The notes beneath the pieces are model-generated. The model searched no databases. It was not told where the DNA came from and saw nothing but the letters and a program-made list of their open reading frames with translations. Position numbers and translations under genes: made by a program. A DNA stretch of 64,000 nt from Allobosea sp. Root381 (GTDB lineage: Bacteria; Pseudomonadota; Alphaproteobacteria; Rhizobiales; Beijerinckiaceae), in contig NZ_LMJT01000005.1 of NCBI RefSeq assembly GCF_001429395.1, positions 124,001 to 188,000 of the forward strand, read 5' to 3'. Shown one piece after another: positions 45,372 through 53,871 of the stretch; position 1 is the first letter of the stretch, and each line of letters begins with the position of its first letter.

Positions 45372-46036
45372 TGGCCTGGACCCGCGAAGAGATGGCCGCC
45401 CGCGCCGCCCGCGAGCTGAAGGACGGCTACTACGTCAATCTCGGCATCGGCATCCCGACGCTGGTGGCGAACTACATTCCGGACGGCGTGAACGTTACGC
45501 TGCAGTCCGAGAACGGCCTGCTCGGCATCGGACCATTCCCCTATGAGGGCGAGGCCGACCCCGACCTGATCAACGCCGGCAAGCAGACGGTCACGCTGCT
45601 GCCGAGCTCCAGCTTTTTCTCCTCCGCCGACAGCTTCGCGATGATCCGCGGCGGCCATATCGATCTCGCCATCCTCGGCGCGATGGAAGTGGCGGCGAAC
45701 GGCGACATCGCCAACTGGACCATTCCCGGCAAGATGGTGAAGGGCATGGGCGGCGCGATGGATCTCGTCGCCGGCGTCAAGAAGATCATCGTCGTGATGG
45801 ACCACGCCAACAAGGCCGGCGAGTCGAAAGTGCTGGAGCGCTGCACCCTGCCGCTGACCGGTGCCGGCGTGGTCGACCTGATCGTCTCCGATCTCTGCGT
45901 CATGGCTTGCGACAAGGCTAATGGCGGCGGGCTTACGCTGATCGAACTCGCCCCCGGCGTCACGCTCGACGAGGTCAAGGCCAAGACTGCAGCCTCATTC
46001 GCCGTCGCCCGGGAGCTTCGGGAACGCGCGGCATGA
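45371..46036 (+). CDS. pcaJ: 3-oxoadipate CoA-transferase subunit B
   Basis: A 221-residue beta subunit with the catalytic glutamate in [13 protein letters not shown]. Other family segments are [20 protein letters not shown] and [23 protein letters not shown]. It forms a complex with the product of the gene before it, the two being separated by a one-base overlap (TAATG). Downstream it overlaps pcaH by 4 nt, so the whole set is one translation-coupled operon. Confidence 0.94.
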   Translation: MAWTREEMAARAARELKDGYYVNLGIGIPTLVANYIPDGVNVTLQSENGLLGIGPFPYEGEADPDLINAGKQTVTLLPSSSFFSSADSFAMIRGGHIDLAILGAMEVAANGDIANWTIPGKMVKGMGGAMDLVAGVKKIIVVMDHANKAGESKVLERCTLPLTGAGVVDLIVSDLCVMACDKANGGGLTLIELAPGVTLDEVKAKTAASFAVARELRERAA

Positions 46037-46752
46037 ACCTCATCCTGCCCTATTCCCGGGAGGATGCGGGGTCGCCGCCCTCACTGGCGCCGGATTATCG
46101 CTCGACGGTCCTGCGCAGTCCGCGCCAGCCGGCGTTGATCGTGCCGCAGACGCTGACGGAGACGACCGGCCCGAGCGACACCTGGCAGAGGCTGATGGGC
46201 GCGGCCATGGCTGACCTGACGGCGCAGCACAAGGCCGAGCCGCAGGGCCAGCGCATCGTCGTGACCGGGCGCGTGCTCGACGAGCAGGGCCGGCCGGTGC
46301 CGAACACCGTCGTCGAGATCTGGCAGGCCAACGCGGCCGGCCGCTACATCCACGCGAAGGACGACTGGCCGGCCCCGCTCGACCCGAACTTCACCGGGGC
46401 GGGACGCGTCTTCACCGATGAAGAGGGGCGCTATCGCTATGTCACGATCCGCCCCGGCGCCTATCCGTGGGGCAACCACAAGAACGCCTGGCGGCCCGCC
46501 CATATCCATCTCTCGCTGCTCGGCCCAGCCTTCGCGACGCGGTTGATCACGCAGATGTATTTCCCCGACGACCCGCTGATCGAGATCGACCCGATCGCGA
46601 ACGCCGTGCCCATGCCCTATCGCCAGCGCATGGTCGCGCGCTTCGACATCGGCACCACCGTGCCGAACTGGGCGCTCGGCTATAATTTCGACATCGTTCT
46701 GCGTGGCCGCGACCAGACGCCCTTCGAGGACGATCATGACGACGACCACTGA
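46033..46752 (+). CDS. pcaH: protocatechuate 3,4-dioxygenase beta subunit
   Basis: A 239-residue intradiol dioxygenase subunit that holds the non-heme ferric iron and opens the protocatechuate ring to 3-carboxy-cis,cis-muconate. The two-histidine end of the iron site lies in [15 protein letters not shown], and the ligand tyrosines in [15 protein letters not shown]. The beta-sandwich core begins at [20 protein letters not shown]. Overlaps pcaG by 17 nt, as expected for a heteromeric enzyme. Confidence 0.96.
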   Translation: MNLILPYSREDAGSPPSLAPDYRSTVLRSPRQPALIVPQTLTETTGPSDTWQRLMGAAMADLTAQHKAEPQGQRIVVTGRVLDEQGRPVPNTVVEIWQANAAGRYIHAKDDWPAPLDPNFTGAGRVFTDEEGRYRYVTIRPGAYPWGNHKNAWRPAHIHLSLLGPAFATRLITQMYFPDDPLIEIDPIANAVPMPYRQRMVARFDIGTTVPNWALGYNFDIVLRGRDQTPFEDDHDDDH

Positions 46753-47437
46753 CCTCGAGACGCGCAATCCAGCGCCGCGGCAGGACAATCGCGATCCCGC
46801 CCTCTTCGGCCAGACGCCCTCGCAGACGGTCGGCCCCTATTTCCATTACGGCCTGCCCTGGAAAGGCGGCGCCGATCTCGTCGGCCGATCCGAGATGGGC
46901 GCCCGCCCCGACCTGATGCCGCCTGAGCACTACCTGCTTGGCGCCTCCAACCAGAGCGGCACGCCGCAGGGCGAGGTGATCTTCGTCGCGGGCTGCGTCT
47001 ATGACGGGAACGGCGCGCCGATCCCCGATGCGATGATCGAGATCTGGCAAGCCAATGCGGCCGGCCGCTATGCCAGCGCCGACGACGGGCGCGATGACGT
47101 CGCCATCGATCCGCATTTCACCGGCTTCGGCCGCGCCTCGACCGATGCAGACGGCGTCTACCGCTTCCGCACGATCCGGCCCGGCCGCGTGCCCGGGCCG
47201 GGCAACACGCTGCAGGCGCCGCATCTGGCGGTCTCGGTTTTCGGTCGCGGCCTGCTCAAGCGCCTGCCGACCCGGCTCTATTTCGCCGATGGCGAGGGCA
47301 ACGAGACCGACCCAATCCTCAACCTGGTCCCCCCGGAGCGACGCGACACGCTGATCGCACAGCGCAAGCCGGACGGGACATGGTGGCTCGACATCGTCCT
47401 GCAGGGCGAGAACGAGACCGTGTTCTTCGACCTGTGA
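46736..47437 (+). CDS. pcaG: protocatechuate 3,4-dioxygenase alpha subunit
   Basis: A 233-residue partner of PcaH with the same beta-sandwich fold ([35 protein letters not shown]) and the alpha-type start FGQTPSQTVGPYFHYGL. It lacks the full iron ligand set, as is normal for alpha subunits. ATG 46736 is chosen, since the in-frame ATG 46703 lies further inside pcaH. Its stop overlaps the pcaB start (GTGA). Confidence 0.95.
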   Translation: MTTTTDLETRNPAPRQDNRDPALFGQTPSQTVGPYFHYGLPWKGGADLVGRSEMGARPDLMPPEHYLLGASNQSGTPQGEVIFVAGCVYDGNGAPIPDAMIEIWQANAAGRYASADDGRDDVAIDPHFTGFGRASTDADGVYRFRTIRPGRVPGPGNTLQAPHLAVSVFGRGLLKRLPTRLYFADGEGNETDPILNLVPPERRDTLIAQRKPDGTWWLDIVLQGENETVFFDL

Positions 47438-48576
47438 GCCATCTGCTCAGAACCCGCCCGGCCACGACGCCGGCCATGCTGGCGGTCTTCGACGATGCCG
47501 CGACGCTGCGCCATGCGCTCGCCTTCGAGGCGCAACTCGCCGCTGCGCAGGCAGCGGAAGGCGTAATCGACGCCGCCGACGCCCAGGCGGTTGCCGCCGG
47601 TTGCGCCGTTTTCGCCATCAACCCGGCCGTGCTCGCCGACGAGGCGGCGCTGGCGGGAACGCTCGCCATCCCGCTGGTCAAGCGGCTGCGGGCAGGCCTG
47701 TCAGGAACGGCTTCAGCAAGCCTGCACAAGGGCGCAACCAGCCAGGATGTCGCCGACACCGTGCTGGCCTGCCAGATTCGAGAGGCCTACGCCCTGCTGA
47801 AGGCCGATCTCGACCGGGTCGCACCGGCTCTCGACCAGTTGGCCGAGCGTCATGCCGCGACGCCCTCGATCGGCCGCACCTTGCTCCAGGATGCCCTGCC
47901 GATCGGCTTTGGCCTGCGGATCGCCCAGTGGCGGACGGGAATCGTCAAGGCGGGCGAACGGCTCGACCGCGAGGTGACGGACGCTGCCCGCATCCAGCTG
48001 GGCGGCGCCGCCGGCACGCGGGCCGGGCTCTCGGGCAAGGGCTCTGCCGTCGCTGCGCGCATGGCCGAGGTGCTGGGCCTCGCCGCCGGGCCGCCTTGGC
48101 ATGCGAACCGCGGCAGCATCGCCGCTGTCGCCACCGCGCTCGCGATCCTGATCGGCGCGCTCGGCAAGATGGCGCGCGATGTATCGCTGCTGGCACAGAA
48201 CACGGTCGGCGAGGCGCGCGAGCCGGCGGTTCCGGGGCGCGGTGGTTCCTCCGCGATGGCGCATAAGCGCAACCCGACCGGCTGCCAGGTCGCGCTGTCG
48301 GCTGTATTGCGCGCGCCCGGGCTGGTCGCAGGCATCCTCTCCGGCCTGCCGGCTGAAGAGGAGCGTGGCCTCGGCGGCTGGCAAGCGGAGGGGCCCGCGC
48401 TGGCCGAGCTCTTCCTGCTCGCGGCCGGCAGCCTCGATGCGATGGCGAGCGTCGCGGAAGGGCTCGAGATCGACGAGGCCGCGATTGCCCGCAACCTCGC
48501 GACGGCCGGCATCGGCGACGACATCGGCGAAAGCGCGGCCATCGTCGCCGAGCTCGCCGCCCGCAACCGCGTTTAG
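47434..48576 (+). CDS. pcaB: 3-carboxy-cis,cis-muconate cycloisomerase
   Basis: A 380-residue member of the fumarase/aspartase superfamily that lactonises 3-carboxymuconate to 4-carboxymuconolactone. The superfamily signature is GGSSAMAHKRNPTGCQ and an earlier conserved stretch is LHKGATSQDVADT. The start is GTG 47434, overlapping the pcaG stop; the first ATG is at 47476. Family members are often longer by about 60 residues at the C-terminus, but the catalytic parts are complete. Last recognisable pca gene; pcaD does not follow. Confidence 0.93.
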   Translation: MSHLLRTRPATTPAMLAVFDDAATLRHALAFEAQLAAAQAAEGVIDAADAQAVAAGCAVFAINPAVLADEAALAGTLAIPLVKRLRAGLSGTASASLHKGATSQDVADTVLACQIREAYALLKADLDRVAPALDQLAERHAATPSIGRTLLQDALPIGFGLRIAQWRTGIVKAGERLDREVTDAARIQLGGAAGTRAGLSGKGSAVAARMAEVLGLAAGPPWHANRGSIAAVATALAILIGALGKMARDVSLLAQNTVGEAREPAVPGRGGSSAMAHKRNPTGCQVALSAVLRAPGLVAGILSGLPAEEERGLGGWQAEGPALAELFLLAAGSLDAMASVAEGLEIDEAAIARNLATAGIGDDIGESAAIVAELAARNRV

Positions 48577-48612
48577 CGGCCCTGACGACGGGCGCCGCCG
48601 GAGACCGAGCCC

Positions 48613-49056
48613 ATGAGCAACCTGATTTTCGTCCTGAACGGGCCCAACCTCAATCTTCTCGGCCAGCGTGAGCCGGCGATCTACGGCACGACGACGCTCG
48701 ACGCGATTCGCGAACGCTGCATAGAGAAGGCCGCATCCCTCGGCTTCGAGGTCGATTTCCGGCAATCGAACTATGAGGGTGCGCTGATCGAGAGCGTGCA
48801 CGAGGCGCGGCTCGCCGCCTGCGGCATCATCATCAACCCGGCCGGCTACAGCTTCACCTCGGTCGCGCTGCTCGACGCGCTCAAGATGTTCGACGGCCCG
48901 AAGATCGAGCTGCACATTTCGAACATTCACGCGCGGGAGAGCATCTACCAGCACTCCCTGATGTCGCGGACGGCGACCGGGGTGATGGCCGGCTTCGGCG
49001 CTGCCGGATACGGGCTGGCGATCGAAGCGATGGTGCGGCTGGTCAAGCGAAGCTGA
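48613..49056 (+). CDS. aroQ: type II 3-dehydroquinate dehydratase
   Basis: A 147-residue dodecameric dehydratase interconverting 3-dehydroquinate and 3-dehydroshikimate. Typical segments: VLNGPNLNLLGQREPAIYG, the catalytic tyrosine in IYG, IINPAGYSFTSVALLDAL and HISNIHARE. It sits 36 bp after pcaB and close to the quinate/shikimate genes, so it probably serves quinate breakdown (a quiB-like role) rather than the biosynthetic pathway, or in addition to it. Confidence 0.95.
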   Translation: MSNLIFVLNGPNLNLLGQREPAIYGTTTLDAIRERCIEKAASLGFEVDFRQSNYEGALIESVHEARLAACGIIINPAGYSFTSVALLDALKMFDGPKIELHISNIHARESIYQHSLMSRTATGVMAGFGAAGYGLAIEAMVRLVKRS

Positions 49057-49066
49057 TCCGCCGCCA

Positions 49067-49738
49067 TCAGCGGCAGATCATCCGCAGCACGGTCTCGATC
49101 GCGCTGTCCCGACGGCGGATACGCGCCTCCGGCGCTGCCATATCGTGGCCGAAGACCTGCCTGATGCTTGCCTGGTTGGAGACGTTGTAGAAGCTCAGCG
49201 CGCTGATCGTCAGGTGGATGTCGATCGGGTCGAGCCCCTCGCGGAACACGCCCGCGGCCAGCCCGCGCTCGTAGATCTCGCGGATCATGTCGATGGCCGA
49301 GAGATTGAGCTCGCCGATCTTCGACGAACTCTCCAGATGGCGGGCATGATGGATGTTCTCGACCATCACGAGTCGCACGAAATCCGGATTGTCGGCGTGA
49401 TAGTCGAAGGTGAAGCCGGCGAGTCTCGCGATGGCCTCTCGCGGCGGCAGGCCGGCCAGATCGAGGCTGCGTTCGAAATTGCGGATGCGCGCATAGGCTT
49501 CCTCGAGGACGGCGCGATACAGCCCCTCCTTGTCGCCGAAGTAATAGTAGATCATCCGCTTGCTGGTCGCGGTGCGCGCCGCGATCTCGTCGACCCGCGC
49601 CCCGCTCAGCCCCTTCTCGACGAACTCCTCCCGCGCGACCGCGAGGATGCCGCGGCGCACGCCTTCGGGATCCTGGGTCCAGCTCGATGATTTGCGGGCG
49701 ACGGGCGGCGGCGCGGGCGGGCGTGCAATCTGATTCAT
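49067..49738 (-). CDS. TetR-family transcriptional regulator
   Basis: A 223-residue repressor-type protein. The helix-turn-helix lies at about residues 45-80 (SGARVDEIAARTATSKRMIYYYFGDKEGLY in two parts), with the TetR_C_29-like ligand domain after it. Start ATG 49738 is preferred over 49774 as the added N-terminus is not typical. It is divergent from the ABC importer operon, and two similar 14-bp elements lie in the gap. It likely senses a quinate, shikimate or protocatechuate-related compound. Confidence 0.88.
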   Translation of the reverse strand: MNQIARPPAPPPVARKSSSWTQDPEGVRRGILAVAREEFVEKGLSGARVDEIAARTATSKRMIYYYFGDKEGLYRAVLEEAYARIRNFERSLDLAGLPPREAIARLAGFTFDYHADNPDFVRLVMVENIHHARHLESSSKIGELNLSAIDMIREIYERGLAAGVFREGLDPIDIHLTISALSFYNVSNQASIRQVFGHDMAAPEARIRRRDSAIETVLRMICR

Positions 49739-49787
49739 CTCGGCATTTCCGCATTCGCAGCCGGCTGATGGCAACCGGTCTCAAATA

Positions 49788-49832
49788 AACCGGACGGTAC
49801 AATCGACTTGACCAATTGAACCATCCAGTACA
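49788..49832. promoter_or_regulatory. paired operator-like repeats between TetR gene and ABC importer operon
   Basis: AACCGGACGGTACA (49788-49801) and AACCATCCAGTACA (49819-49832) share 10 of 14 bases and start 31 bp apart, about three helical turns. The first holds an inverted ACCG-GA-CGGT core. Position between divergent genes fits autoregulation by the TetR protein together with control of the importer genes. Confidence 0.5.
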
Positions 49833-49961
49833 TTTTAGCATCGAACGGCGATGACGCAATCGGCATCGCTCGCTCCGGCGTCGGCCCCCGCAAAGAGGTG
49901 GCACAGCCGCGGAGGACAACGGATCGACCCATCCAGAAGGTCGGCCGTCCAGGGAGCCGGC

Positions 49962-50630
49962 ATGAATTACAAGCTCGACTTCACGCCCGTAATCGATGGG
50001 CTGTCCGATCTGCTGATGGGCTGCCTCGGCACCTTTGTCCTGGCGCTCGGCGGCATGGCGCTGGCCATCGTCATCGGCATCGGCGGCGTGATCCTGCGCG
50101 ACTCGCGCTTCGCTCCGGCGCGCTGGCTGGTGAAGGCTTTCGTCGAACTGATCCGCAACACGCCCTTCCTGGTCCAGATCTTCTTCATCTATTTCGCGCT
50201 GCCTCTCGCGGGCCTGAGGCTCGACCCGACGCCCACAGCCATCATCGCACTCGGCATCAATGGCGGCGCCTATGCCATCGAGATCATCCGCGGCGGCGTG
50301 CAGTCGATCAGCAGGGGGCAGATCGAGGCCGGCCTCGCGCTCGGCCTGCACAAGGCCCAGGTCTTCCGGCTGATCGTGCTGAAGCCGGCGCTGCGCGCGA
50401 TCTTCCCCTCGCTGACGAGCCAGTTCGTGCTGCTGACGCTGACGACCAGCATCGCATCGGCGATCTCGGCCTATGAGCTGACCTCGGTGGCGCAGCGCAT
50501 CGAGTCGGACAGTTTCCGCTCCTTCGAGGTCTACGGCACGATCACGCTGTTCTACCTCGTGATCTCCTGGGTGATGATGCGCTTCTTCGCGCTGATCTCG
50601 GCCCGCTACTTCAGCTACCCGGTGAAGTGA
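49962..50630 (+). CDS. ABC importer permease, polar amino acid family (first)
   Basis: A 222-residue inner-membrane permease with about five helices. The family EAA loop is GGVQSISRGQIEAGLALGLHKAQVFRLIVLKPALR, seen in parts as IEAGLALGLHKAQ and LKPAL. ATG 49962 has AGGGAG six bases upstream; the upstream open frame is not conserved. Paired with the next permease gene 7 bp on. The sequence family usually carries amino acids, but genes around it suggest a hydroaromatic acid. Confidence 0.9.
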   Translation: MNYKLDFTPVIDGLSDLLMGCLGTFVLALGGMALAIVIGIGGVILRDSRFAPARWLVKAFVELIRNTPFLVQIFFIYFALPLAGLRLDPTPTAIIALGINGGAYAIEIIRGGVQSISRGQIEAGLALGLHKAQVFRLIVLKPALRAIFPSLTSQFVLLTLTTSIASAISAYELTSVAQRIESDSFRSFEVYGTITLFYLVISWVMMRFFALISARYFSYPVK

Positions 50631-50637
50631 GGGCGCG

Positions 50638-51279
50638 ATGGGCTGGAACGAATTCGCCTTCCTTCTCACCGGCCTGAAATGGACGGTCGCCCTCTCGGCG
50701 GTCGGCTTCGTCTTCGGCGGCATGTCCGGGCTCGGGATAGCTCTGCTGCGCACTTCCGGCATCGCGCTGCTCGAGCGCGTCACCTCGGGCTACATCGCGC
50801 TCTTCCAGGGCACGCCACTGCTGATGCAGCTCTTCGTCGTCTATTACGGCCTTGCTCTGGTCGGGCTGAAGCTCGATGCCTGGATCGCGGTGGCGATAGG
50901 CTTCACGCTGCATGCCAGCGCCTATCTCGGCGAGATCTGGCGCGGATCGATCGAGGCCGTGCCGAAGGGCCAGACCGAGGCGGCGAAGGCGCTGAGCCTC
51001 GGCTACGCCTCGCGGATGAAGGACGTCATCCTGCCCCAGGCGATCCGCATCTCGCTCCCGGCGACGATCGGCTTCCTCGTCCAGTTGATCAAGGGCACCT
51101 CGCTTGCCGCCATCGTCGGCTTCACCGAGCTGACGCGCGCCGGCAACATTGTCTCCAACCAGATCTTCCAGCCGCTGCTCGTCTTCGGGATCGTCGGCAT
51201 CCTCTACTTCCTGCTCTGCTGGCCGCTCTCGCTCTACGGCTCGCATCTGGAGCGGCGCATGGCCATCGCTTCGCGCTGA
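50638..51279 (+). CDS. ABC importer permease, polar amino acid family (second)
   Basis: A 213-residue permease with the same topology as its neighbour, including the EAA loop GSIEAVPKGQTEAAKALSLG and ILPQAIRISLPATIGFLVQLIKGTSL, written here in its conserved parts. Together the two permeases would form the membrane channel of an importer whose ATPase and binding protein follow. It ends 50 bp before the binding-protein start. Confidence 0.9.
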   Translation: MGWNEFAFLLTGLKWTVALSAVGFVFGGMSGLGIALLRTSGIALLERVTSGYIALFQGTPLLMQLFVVYYGLALVGLKLDAWIAVAIGFTLHASAYLGEIWRGSIEAVPKGQTEAAKALSLGYASRMKDVILPQAIRISLPATIGFLVQLIKGTSLAAIVGFTELTRAGNIVSNQIFQPLLVFGIVGILYFLLCWPLSLYGSHLERRMAIASR

Positions 51280-51329
51280 GCACCCATCACCACCTAGACC
51301 AACCAAAAAACCTCAAGGGAGAGAGAGAT

Positions 51330-52163
51330 ATGACCAAGCTGAAATCAACCCGCCGCAGCCTTCTGATCGCGGGCGCTGCAGCACTGGCGCTGCCGGCGCT
51401 TCTTGGCACGGCGGCACAGGCGATCACGCCAGCCGAGATCAAGGCCAAGGGCAAGCTCGTCGTCGGCATCCAGGGCGACAACCCGCCCTGGGGCTTCGTG
51501 ACCAGCGGCGGAAAGCAGGACGGGCTCGACGCCGATATCGCCACGCTCTTCGCCAAGGAGCTCGGCGTGCCGGTCGAGTTCGTGCCGCTCGAGGTCAACA
51601 ACCGCATTCCGGCGCTGACGACCGGCCGCGTCGACGTGCTGTTCGCGACCATGGCGATGCTGCCCGAGCGCGCCAAGGCGGTGCAGTTCTCCAAGCCCTA
51701 TGTCGCCAACACCATCGTCTTCATTGGGCCCAAGAAGGACAAGATCACCACCAACGAGGATATGGGCCGGTACACGATCGGCGTCGCAAGGGGTGCGGCC
51801 CAGGATACGCAGGTGACCAAGAACGCGCCCGCGAACACGACGATCCGCCGCTATGACGGCGATGCGCCCTCGATCCAGGCGCTTGTCTCCGGCCAAGTCC
51901 AGGCGATCGGCGGCAACATCTTCTACATGCAGCGCATCGAGCAGGGCCGGCCGGGCGAATTCGAGAACAAGCTTGAATTCCAGAACCTCTACAACGGCGC
52001 CTGCACCCGCCTCGGCGAGAAGGAAATCAACGCCGCGATCAACACCTTCATCGACAAGATCAAGGGCAATGGCGAGCTGCAGAAGGTCTACGACAAGTGG
52101 ATGAAGGTGCCGGTGCACAAGTTCCCCGACAGCCTGGAAGGCATCACCTTCACCGCCAGCTGA
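51330..52163 (+). CDS. ABC importer periplasmic substrate-binding protein (polar amino acid family)
   Basis: A 277-residue binding protein. Signal RRSLLIAGAAALALPALLGTAAQA is followed by AEIKAKGKLVVGIQGDNPPWG, and PLEVNNRIPALTTGRVDVLFATMAM, typical of family 3 solute-binding proteins. The usual amino-acid-clamping Arg region reads TTGRVDVLFATMAMLPERAK. Strong ribosome site (AAGGGAGAGAG). The ligand is unknown; with dehydroshikimate genes downstream, quinate or shikimate is a reasonable candidate. Confidence 0.9.
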   Translation: MTKLKSTRRSLLIAGAAALALPALLGTAAQAITPAEIKAKGKLVVGIQGDNPPWGFVTSGGKQDGLDADIATLFAKELGVPVEFVPLEVNNRIPALTTGRVDVLFATMAMLPERAKAVQFSKPYVANTIVFIGPKKDKITTNEDMGRYTIGVARGAAQDTQVTKNAPANTTIRRYDGDAPSIQALVSGQVQAIGGNIFYMQRIEQGRPGEFENKLEFQNLYNGACTRLGEKEINAAINTFIDKIKGNGELQKVYDKWMKVPVHKFPDSLEGITFTAS

Positions 52164-52190
52164 CAAAAGCACGGGTCGGAAAGCAGGGCC

Positions 52191-52964
52191 ATGAACGCAT
52201 CTGCCGCACAGCAGTCCGCACAGACGGCCGCCATGATCGCCATGAGCCATGTCGATAAATGGTATGGCGACTTTCAGGCCCTGACCGACATCAATCTCTC
52301 GGTCCGCACAGGCGAGCGCATCGTCCTGTGCGGACCGTCCGGCTCGGGCAAGTCGACCCTGATCCGCTGCATCAACCATCTCGAAGCCTATCAGAAGGGC
52401 GAGATCCGTGTCGGCGGCACCTTGCTGGGCGACGACACCAGGACGATCGACGCGGTCCGCCGCGAGGTCGGGATGGTTTTTCAGAACTTCAACCTCTTCC
52501 CGCACATGACCGTGCTGGAGAACTGCATGCTGGCCCCGATGCGCTCGCTGCGCGCGAGCAAGGCCGATGCCGAGGCGACGGCGAGGCTCCTCCTCGCCCG
52601 CGTCAAGATTGCGGAACAGGCCGAGAAATATCCGGCCCAGCTCTCGGGCGGGCAGCAGCAGCGCGTCGCGATCGCCCGCGCGCTCTGCATGCAGCCCAAG
52701 GTCATGCTGTTCGACGAGCCGACCTCCGCCCTCGACCCGGAAATGGTCAAGGAGGTTCTCGACACCATGATCGCCCTCGCCGAGGAGGGCATGACCATGA
52801 TCTGCGTCACCCATGAGATGGGCTTCGCGCGCCAGGTCGCCGACCGGGTCATCTTCATGGCGGACGGCGCGATCGTGGAGGAGGCGCCGCCGGCCGCCTT
52901 CTTCACCAATCCCCGCCATGAACGCACCCGAAAGTTCCTCGGTGAAATCCTCCCCAAGCATTGA
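52191..52964 (+). CDS. ABC importer ATP-binding protein (polar amino acid family)
   Basis: A 257-residue ATPase of the GlnQ/HisP type. Walker [10 protein letters not shown], signature [15 protein letters not shown], Walker [15 protein letters not shown] and switch histidine VTHEMGF are all present. It energises the two permeases encoded upstream. The gene ends 29 bp before the shikimate dehydrogenase start and is probably co-transcribed with it. Confidence 0.94.
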   Translation: MNASAAQQSAQTAAMIAMSHVDKWYGDFQALTDINLSVRTGERIVLCGPSGSGKSTLIRCINHLEAYQKGEIRVGGTLLGDDTRTIDAVRREVGMVFQNFNLFPHMTVLENCMLAPMRSLRASKADAEATARLLLARVKIAEQAEKYPAQLSGGQQQRVAIARALCMQPKVMLFDEPTSALDPEMVKEVLDTMIALAEEGMTMICVTHEMGFARQVADRVIFMADGAIVEEAPPAAFFTNPRHERTRKFLGEILPKH

Positions 52965-52992
52965 ACATCCGGTGGCAGGAAGGCGCGTCGCC

Positions 52993-53871
52993 ATGACCGG
53001 CGGTCCAACCATCAGCGGCACGAACATCACCGGAACGACCAGGCTCATCGCGCATCTCGGCTATCCGACCGAATCCTTCATGGCCCCCCTGATCTACAAC
53101 CCCTATTTCGCCGGGCGCGGCATCGATGCCGTCGTGGTGCCGATGGGCTGCAAGGCGGGCGACTATCCCGATTTCCTGAGGTTGCTCTTCAGGCTCTCCA
53201 ACATCCATGGCGCGCTGATCACCATGCCGCACAAGGTGACGACGGTCGCGCTGCTCGACGAGGTCTCGACCACGGCGCAGGTCGCCGGCTCCTGCAATGC
53301 CGTTCGCCTTGATGCTGCCGGCAGGCTCGTCGGCGACATGTTCGATGGCGAGGGTTTCGTGCGCGGAGTTCTGCGCAAGGGCCGGATCGTCGCCGGCGCG
53401 CAGGTGCTCGTCGTCGGCTCCGGCGGCGTCGGCTCGGCGATCGCCGCCTCCTTCGCCAAGGCGGGTGCGGCGCGCCTGGCCCTGTACGACGCCTCGCCCG
53501 CGACGATGCTCGGCCTCGCCGAGCGGCTGCGCCGTCACTATCCGCAGCTTGTCGTCGAGACCGGCTCGGCCGATCCGCTCGGCTTCGACATCGTCGTCAA
53601 CGCGACGCCTCTCGGCATGAAGCCGGGCGATGAACTGCCCGTCGATGTCGCGCGCATCGCACCTTCGGCCTTCGTCGGCGAGGTCGTGATGAAGCAGGAA
53701 ACGACGCCGTTTCTCGCCGCCGCCCGCGCCCGCGGTTGCGCCTACCAGATCGGCACGGACATGCTGTTCGAGCAGATTCCGGCCTATCTTGAGTTCTTCG
53801 GCTTTCCTTCCGCCACGGCCGACGAACTCCGCGCGGTCGCGCAGGTCAGCTATCAGGAGACGCAAGGATGA
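52993..53871 (+). CDS. shikimate/quinate dehydrogenase family protein
   Basis: A 292-residue NAD(P)-dependent dehydrogenase of the AroE fold. N-terminal substrate residues lie in LIAHLGYPTESFMAP and the catalytic lysine in ITMPHKVTTV (Lys-Thr region). The nucleotide loop is VLVVGSGGVGSAIAASFAKAG. ATG 52993 with AGGAAGG upstream; an in-frame ATG at 52919 is less likely. It overlaps quiC by 4 nt, so it probably oxidises quinate or shikimate to the dehydro acid, rather than acting in aromatic amino acid biosynthesis. Confidence 0.88.
   Translation: MTGGPTISGTNITGTTRLIAHLGYPTESFMAPLIYNPYFAGRGIDAVVVPMGCKAGDYPDFLRLLFRLSNIHGALITMPHKVTTVALLDEVSTTAQVAGSCNAVRLDAAGRLVGDMFDGEGFVRGVLRKGRIVAGAQVLVVGSGGVGSAIAASFAKAGAARLALYDASPATMLGLAERLRRHYPQLVVETGSADPLGFDIVVNATPLGMKPGDELPVDVARIAPSAFVGEVVMKQETTPFLAAARARGCAYQIGTDMLFEQIPAYLEFFGFPSATADELRAVAQVSYQETQG

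Noticed and set aside
48945..50783. 612-codon minus-strand frame spanning the TetR gene and ABC permeases
   Set aside because: It covers genes on both strands in the wrong frame; the TetR protein and both permeases read cleanly in other frames.
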